A stretch of DNA of 64,000 nucleotides, taken from NCBI GenBank assembly GCA_015680685.1, contig MNCI01001975.1, positions 154,809 to 218,808 of the forward strand, written 5' to 3'. Both the position numbers and the translations under genes were made by a program. Each line of letters opens with the position of its first letter. The first letter of the stretch is position 1. Under the pieces are notes generated by a model that saw only the letters and a program-made list of their open reading frames with translations, did not search any database and had not been told where the DNA came from. Shown here in pieces: positions 58,950-64,000 of the stretch. The stretch comes from Gnetum montanum. Its lineage: Eukaryota; Streptophyta; Gnetopsida; Gnetales; Gnetaceae.

Positions 58950-59808
58950 TGATGAGTCATAGTTCAGTTGGTTGCGTCGACAAGGCCTCGTCGACTGGGT
59001 CTCATCCCATTGACGCAGTGTTGATTTTTGGCTATAAATATGTGTCTACCAGCTACATTTATGGCATTAGATATTGTAGTTGTAACAAAGCTCTTACAGT
59101 TTTTCCATTTAAAAGCTAGAATTTTTCCCCCAAGTGCCCACAGTAGGATCATTAAGTGTACATATCTTTATTTAAGCATTATTGTACCTAAGCACAACAC
59201 TATGTGCAACAATGAAGATGAGGTTTCCTGATAAACCTTGTAGCACTTTAGATAGATTAGCTATTTTATTTATGCATTTAATGTTTTCAATTAGTTATTA
59301 AATATTTTCTAGTTATTACATTAATGAAGTAATTAAGCCAGATAGATTACACACATAAGTACAACCACTTCAAGCATAACACATATTTTCTTGGTAATCC
59401 TAGTAGCGTTATTGCTTGGTACATCCAGTAGCGTAGTGCTTGGTTGCCTAGTAGTGGATACGTGGGTTTAGGACGTGTACGGAAAGTGGGACCAAATGCT
59501 TATGTCAAGATTAGTTAAATGCTAGTAATTAGTTAATTTAGATTAGTTAATCCAATGCCTTCTATCTACATTTTGAACACCAAACTATAAAACACAAAAT
59601 GATAAAAATTGGATGCCTTAGTTACACTTAACCATACCAACGAACATCACAAGTGTAATTGGGAAGACAATGATTGACCTTAAGGTAAGATACACTTCCT
59701 AGAGGACTAGTGCACTAGAAATGATAAAGTCCACGGAATTTGACTACATCACATGTGAATGCTTTGTGATTCGTATGGTTGGGTGTAGCGGTACCTTGCT
59801 GCTCATCA
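58950..59808 (+). repeat. Element F 3' LTR
   Basis: 859 bp. U3 palindrome GTCGACAAGGCCTCGTCGAC at 58976-58995 (near-perfect, one pair mismatched), a second weaker unit ending CATTGACGCAG (59009-59019), TATA GGCTATAAATATG (59029-59041). Repeat block ACTTGGTA at 59380-59460 and the conserved end GCTGCTCATCA. Confidence 0.92.
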
Positions 59809-59813
59809 CTATC

Positions 59814-60665
59814 AAAACTAGAAGTTTGAAACCAAAGCATCAAAATGCTCCTAGCAAGGTCCTGAACTCACTAAAATTTAAATCAAATCCTCCAAACTAC
59901 AACCTATCCTAAACTAGCTTCTCAATGTTCCAAAAATCTTTAAAATCTATTGAAAAAGTGAGGAGAATGAAGGAGAAAATTTCAAAAATTTGGGTTATTG
60001 AGGTATGATTGGGAAGGGAATGATGGAAAAAATGCTATAATTTTTAATTATACAAACTAGATATTATTACTTTATTCATAGTTTCCATTTGCTAAGTTTT
60101 CCCTTTTTCCCTTTTATTTTTTCCATCTCAACTAATATAGGGACCCACATGTTGGAATGAGTGCAACATATAGCATAAGATGAGGAGGAATAAAAGCTTC
60201 ATGATTAAAACTAAGAAATGCTTGTGATATTGTGAGATCTTTTGAAATCATGTGAAATGTAATGTGAAATAATTGAGAAATTAAAAAATTAAATGGTGAA
60301 AATCAAATCATTGAAAAATTCATTGTGAAAAATTAAAATGAAAATAAAAACTTCAAAAATATGAGAACTACTAACTTCTTTCATTATTTCAGAAAAATCA
60401 TTATAATACGCTCTTCTAAAAAGGAGAAACAAACTCAACTAGGAGTTAAACTCAATATGACTAAGTTAAACTCATAATAACCACTAACTACTAGAAAAAA
60501 AAATTTCAAAACACCTTACATAACAAAAAAATTATAATAATTAAAAAAATTACTAGCCTAAACAACCTTCATTAAAAAGTATTCAAAGTAGGAGAAAACA
60601 ATTTCTAAACTACAAAATACTCAATAATCCCTCCTTTAGTGTTGAAATTGGTTTGAGAATAGTTG
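59814..60665. other. AT-rich spacer
   Basis: No gene or repeat end is recognised. A-rich on the plus strand, with dense stops in all frames. Confidence 0.45.
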
Positions 60666-61640
60666 AATTAGAAACCTAAAATTCTTTTTGCTCATCATCT
60701 ACTTTGTACATACCAATCATGTTCAAAAGATAGTCAATTCAATAAGCCTTCAATGGTTTAGTTAGTAAATCAATTAATTGATCACTGCTTTGAATATGTG
60801 TAGGCTTAATTGTGCCCTTCTTCACTTCATGCTTGATAAAGCAATAATTGATGTCAATGTGCATGCTCTCCCTATGACTTATATGTTCATTGGACAATTG
60901 AATCACTGTTGTATTATCCATCAACATGGAAACTAGAAGATCAACTTCAAAACCTAGTTGAGAGAATAATTTTTTTAACTGCAAAACATGTTAAAGAAAT
61001 TTAGCCATAGCAATAAATTTTGTCTCACATGATGAGAGGCTCACACTTGTTTGGTTCCTTGTCTTCCAAAAAATAGGATTAGGACCATGAAAAATAAAGC
61101 AACTAGAAGTGGACTTATGATCATCTACATCTCCTTTGCAATCATCATCAGAAAAAAAAAAACATAAAACATTCCATTTCCATTGATGAACTTAATGCCA
61201 AAATCAACTATTTCTTTAATATACCTCAAAAGATGGTTCAAGGCAATAAGATGTGACTACCTTGGCTCTTGCATGAACATTGATAAAAATGAAGTTGCAT
61301 ATTACAAATCAATCTTGGAATGACACAAAAATCTAAATGAACCAATCATACCTTTGTATAAGGAGGGATCAACCAAGGGAGTATCATCTTTGCTTGAAAG
61401 CTTCATATTTTGGAGAAGTGGAGTTGTAGCAATATTGGCTTCCTCTAGCCCATACTTTTCAATGATGATCTGTGCATACTTTGACTGATGCATCTTCAAA
61501 TAATCTTTTTCCTAATCAATTTGGATTCCTAAAAAAACATATTTGAGGACTCACATGTCCTTTATATCAAATTCAGCTTTCATATCATGCCTAAATTGCT
61601 TCAAAAAGTTCACTTATAATCGAAATTGCTTCAGAATCCA
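60666..61640 (-). pseudogene. Ty1/copia RT and RNase H fragment
   Basis: Minus strand, in order: FLKQFRHDMKAEFDIKDM and FLGIQID (61610-61520), KMHQSKYAQIIIEKYGLEEA and PLVDPSLYKGMIGSFRFLCH (61500-61305), the end of RT; then HKSTSSCFIFHGPNPIFWK and SVSLSSCETKFIAMAK (about 61110-61000), DNTTVIQLSNEHISHRESMH, IDINYCFIKHEVKKG and a DQLIDLLTKPLKAY end (60915-60740), the copia RNase H. The order matches the end of a copia polyprotein. The GAG, protease, integrase and both LTRs are not visible. Stops and one A-run disrupt it. Confidence 0.88.
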
Positions 61641-62457
61641 AAAGTAGTTGAACATTACAGAAATTCTACTTTGCAATTTCTTAACAAAACTAATCAATTT
61701 TTATGCAATTTCATGATCTCAAATTTACTAACTTCAGCATTACGTCTCACATGTACTTTTAGAATAATGAAGAAGTTACCCTTGCTTATGTAGAACCCCC
61801 AACAAGTATTCACAGACCTGCCTCCACCATAGGCCCAAATCAATGTTATACTATTCCTTCTCCATTTCTTATTTTAATTGTTGGTATTTACATTTTTTCA
61901 TTGTATTATCTTTACAAGATAGGGCAGTTGAACTTAATTCATAACGCTTCCAACTATTCTGGAAGCCCTTCTATGGTTTAAATGTTCCCTTCTCTTCCCT
62001 GGTCGATAAAGTACATTTAATTTTCATATGTTATTTCTATTGTCTGGATCACTTTGCCTTGGGTCTGTTATTTATCTCTATTGATCAATTTCCTTTTTTA
62101 TCTTTTTTTTTTTCATTGCTTTCGCATTTCTAGCTGCACAATTCCATCATTTAATGTGCTAATTTATATCTCTGAGTGTTGACTAATGCTTTGTGTTCCT
62201 CAATAGTTAATAATAACTTTGTTTAGCTTCCAGTATTTTATTTTTATAATTTTCTTTGGCCTTCGCATTCATGATAATTTTGAATTATTTTCGGTGTCTA
62301 TTACAACAATGAATTTCATTTTTCAAGTTTTATAATTGAGTGTTCTTACCATTTTTGAGTGAGGGCAGCAGAGTGGTAAGGCTGTGCCTTGTCATAATTA
62401 TCTTCCAAGAGGTAGAACTATCTGCTATTCTGTATTTCTTTTAGTTTGCAGTAGCTG

Positions 62458-62480
62458 TTCTTTCTTTCTTTCTTTCTTTT
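62458..62480 (+). repeat. TTCT microsatellite
   Basis: About five TTCT units followed by a T/C tract. Confidence 0.85.
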
Positions 62481-62556
62481 TTCTTTTGGAATTTTTTGTT
62501 TGGAAAGCTTTGGTAGCTTTCAAAACATGCTTCTTTTGCCCAACTTTATTATAAAA

Positions 62557-62646
62557 TTTATCATAGGTATGAATTTTATCATAGGTATGACTATTTCTGG
62601 ACATAAGAGTTTTATCATAGGTATGACTATTTTTGGACATAAGAGT
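62557..62646 (+). repeat. Tandem repeat, about 36 bp unit, two and a half copies
   Basis: Two nearly identical copies beginning TTTATCATAGGTATGACTAT (62575 and 62611) and one partial copy (62557-62573). They differ by one T/C and one inserted T. Confidence 0.88.
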
Positions 62647-63592
62647 TTGATTTATTATCTGGTTTTCTCCTCAGCGGTTGTCAGTTGTGCCCTGATATTG
62701 CTAACTTGCTTCTCCATCTTTGTGATTGTGTTTAACAATAGCAGTAAGCATGGTTTTCTTAGCACCGTTTTTGTGTGTGGCCAAGGTTTAGATAGTACAA
62801 AAAATATATTACTACCTGCTCTATGTTCACTTCCTCTGCAAGAAGCTCTACATTTATCTAGTTATTGACTAGTTCTCATCCTTCTTTGCAAAGCTTGTTC
62901 ATTTATAGATATGGCGTTTTCTCATTATGACTATCTTCACTGCTAAGTAGGAGTTTGAATTGACGATGAGTCTTTGGTATGCAAAGTTACAGCAGAATCA
63001 AATCTTGATGGCTGACAAAGAAAAATCTCTTCAACAGCATTATTAGGACTCATTTTTCTTACCATATGTTTGCATATGATTCACAATAGTCAGAGCTTTG
63101 GCAACTTTTCTAAATCTACCATAAATGAATTTTGAAAATCTTTTCCAACCTCATCAAAACATTCATAAGCTTTCTACAAAATATTCTATGCTTCACACTG
63201 TACCTGTTACGGTAGTTCTGAAAAATGTTTATTCATTAAGAGGTTTTCCTGATTTAAACAAAAAGCTTTACTATGTTCTACTTCTCTATCTCTTTTTGGG
63301 AGATTTTTCTTCCCAACCATATCCCAAGGTTTCTACCACTTTAACAATGTCTTCATCAAAATTTCGCAAATGCTGGAATTGTTGGTAACGGAATTGTGGA
63401 CACATGATATTCTCATGCTTTTTTAAAGGTTGAAAATAAAACCAAATATTACAGCTGCGTTGCTACAAATTTGAAAAATTTATTTTATGAATTAAGAATC
63501 TTAATTCAGTCACATAGTAGCATTGTGAAATCAGAACTTGGAGAATCACAATGTTGTGATTCACCTTTGTTGTCACATGAAAAGAATCGGTT

Positions 63593-63700
63593 GGGTACGT
63601 GGTCATCTTCCATTAACGTAGAATTGACTTAACAAGTTCACTTTCTTGGGTACGGTCATCTTCCATTAACGTAGAATTGACTTAACAAGTTCACTTTCTT
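63593..63700 (+). repeat. Tandem duplication, 55 and 53 bp
   Basis: 63593-63647 and 63648-63700 are identical except that the second lacks two bases near its start (GGGTACGTGGTC against GGGTACGGTC). It is a recent local duplication, or a joining artefact. Confidence 0.88.
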
Positions 63701-63946
63701 TATTCCCGTGGATCCATGGTTTTTAATTCGTAATAAGTCTTGATTATACAATTTATTTTCTTTATTTTCATGTTTTCCATACTCACTTGATTATCTTCAC
63801 CTTCAATTAATTGCAAGACGATCCAACCAAGTTGCTCGTCTTTCTTCTTAACTTTGTATACTTCCATTGAACGAACTTAATTTCAAACCTCTTTCAATGC
63901 TTGCATGCCAGGTGCTGGTTCATATAGCATTAATGCTAACCTGTAA

Positions 63947-64000
63947 GCTTTCATAGCTTAGTTGGTTAAATTACCCTGTTTAGGAAGCAAGAGGTCATGG
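63947..64000 (+). tRNA. tRNA-like sequence, cut by the window end (tRNA relic or SINE head)
   Basis: GCTTTCATAGCTTAGTTGG and the following TTTAGGAAGC...AGAGGTCATGG line up with the acceptor 5' strand, D arm (A-box type TAGCTTAGTTGG) and anticodon arm of a plant tRNA. The closest I recall is tRNA-Thr with loop TTAGTAA; here the loop is TTAGGAA, the anticodon stem is imperfect (CCTGT/GCAAG) and D-stem pairing is weakened. The T arm lies outside the window. A tRNA pseudogene or a tRNA-derived SINE is more likely than a working tRNA. Confidence 0.5.

Larger units (their letters stand above)
40645..59808 (+). mobile_element. Element F: full-length Athila/Tat-type element with ORF2, carrying two nested insertions
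   Basis: 5' LTR 40645-41536 and 3' LTR 58950-59808 both run TGATGA...CTCATCA. The flanks are CTATA (40640-40644) and CTATC (59809-59813), a four-of-five match consistent with a decayed TSD. It has the same layout as B: gag, protease, RT, RNase H, integrase, inverted repeat, internal promoter, intron, ORF2, polypurine tract. Interrupting it are the solo LTR (47984-48752) and element C (52990-58128). Without these it would be about 13.2 kb, close to B's 12.7 kb. The coding parts are stop-broken. Confidence 0.9.
61641..63946. other. T-rich plus-strand segment without a supported gene
   Basis: From about 61840 the plus strand is markedly T-rich, unlike the rest of the window. The frames at 62500-62868 and 63125-63388 are open for 122 and 87 codons, but I recognise no domain; the first is partly made of a tandem repeat and hydrophobic. 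U-rich composition of this kind is common in plant introns, so this could be part of a gene extending to the right. That is a guess. Confidence 0.35.

Noticed and set aside
62500-62868. 122-codon open stretch with hydrophobic segments, possible membrane protein
   Set aside because: A third of it is the 36 bp tandem repeat, and the rest is T-rich so hydrophobic by composition. No homologous family recognised.
63125-63388. 87-codon open stretch as a possible exon
   Set aside because: No domain or convincing splice frame; kept only as part of the T-rich segment.

Overview
This 64 kb window is repeat-dominated plant nuclear DNA, and I could support no intact host gene in it. The evidence is LTR retrotransposon remnants throughout: Ty3/gypsy elements of the Athila/Tat type with a tRNA-Asp-like primer site, a Ty3/gypsy chromovirus with chromodomain and tRNA-iMet primer site, and a Ty1/copia fragment. 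All coding parts carry stops and frameshifts, most copies are CpG-poor, and insertions are nested. A plant with a very large, slowly purged genome fits best. A gymnosperm is my guess, but the sequence does not prove it.

Layout, left to right. 1-165: unassigned flank. 166-4219: element A (- strand), with 5' LTR, gag and part of protease, truncated on its 3' side. 4220-7324: AT-rich spacer. 7325-20053: element B (- strand), a full-length decayed element with target-site duplication (TSD) CTAGG, carrying gag, protease, RT, RNase H, integrase and a second downstream ORF (ORF2). 20059-21728: spacer. 21734-37602: element D (+ strand, TSD GTGGA), which holds gag and ORF2 but no pol because a chromovirus G (- strand, about 24653-34426) sits inside it at a deletion junction. 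37608-40644: spacer with a diverged chromovirus LTR fragment. 40645-59808: element F (+ strand, near-match TSD CTATA/CTATC), the same subfamily as B. F is interrupted by a solo LTR (47984-48752, TSD ATTAT) and by element C (52990-58128, - strand, TSD CAAAT), a gag-only derivative. 59814-63946: spacer, copia fragment, a T-rich segment with short tandem repeats, and at the right edge a tRNA-like sequence cut by the window end.

The most interesting structure is in B and F. Between pol and ORF2 both copies keep, in order, a conserved inverted repeat around a homopolymer, a pyrimidine tract, a promoter-like block, a short leader, a GT-AG intron of about 300 bp, and the ORF2 ATG directly after the acceptor AG. 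The promoter-like block repeats the same roughly 30 bp palindromic units that lie upstream of the TATA box in these elements' own LTRs. So ORF2 seems to have had its own U3-like promoter and spliced leader, rather than depending only on the LTR transcript. The related subfamilies A, C, D and the solo LTR have the same LTR architecture but a different palindrome in the equivalent U3 position.
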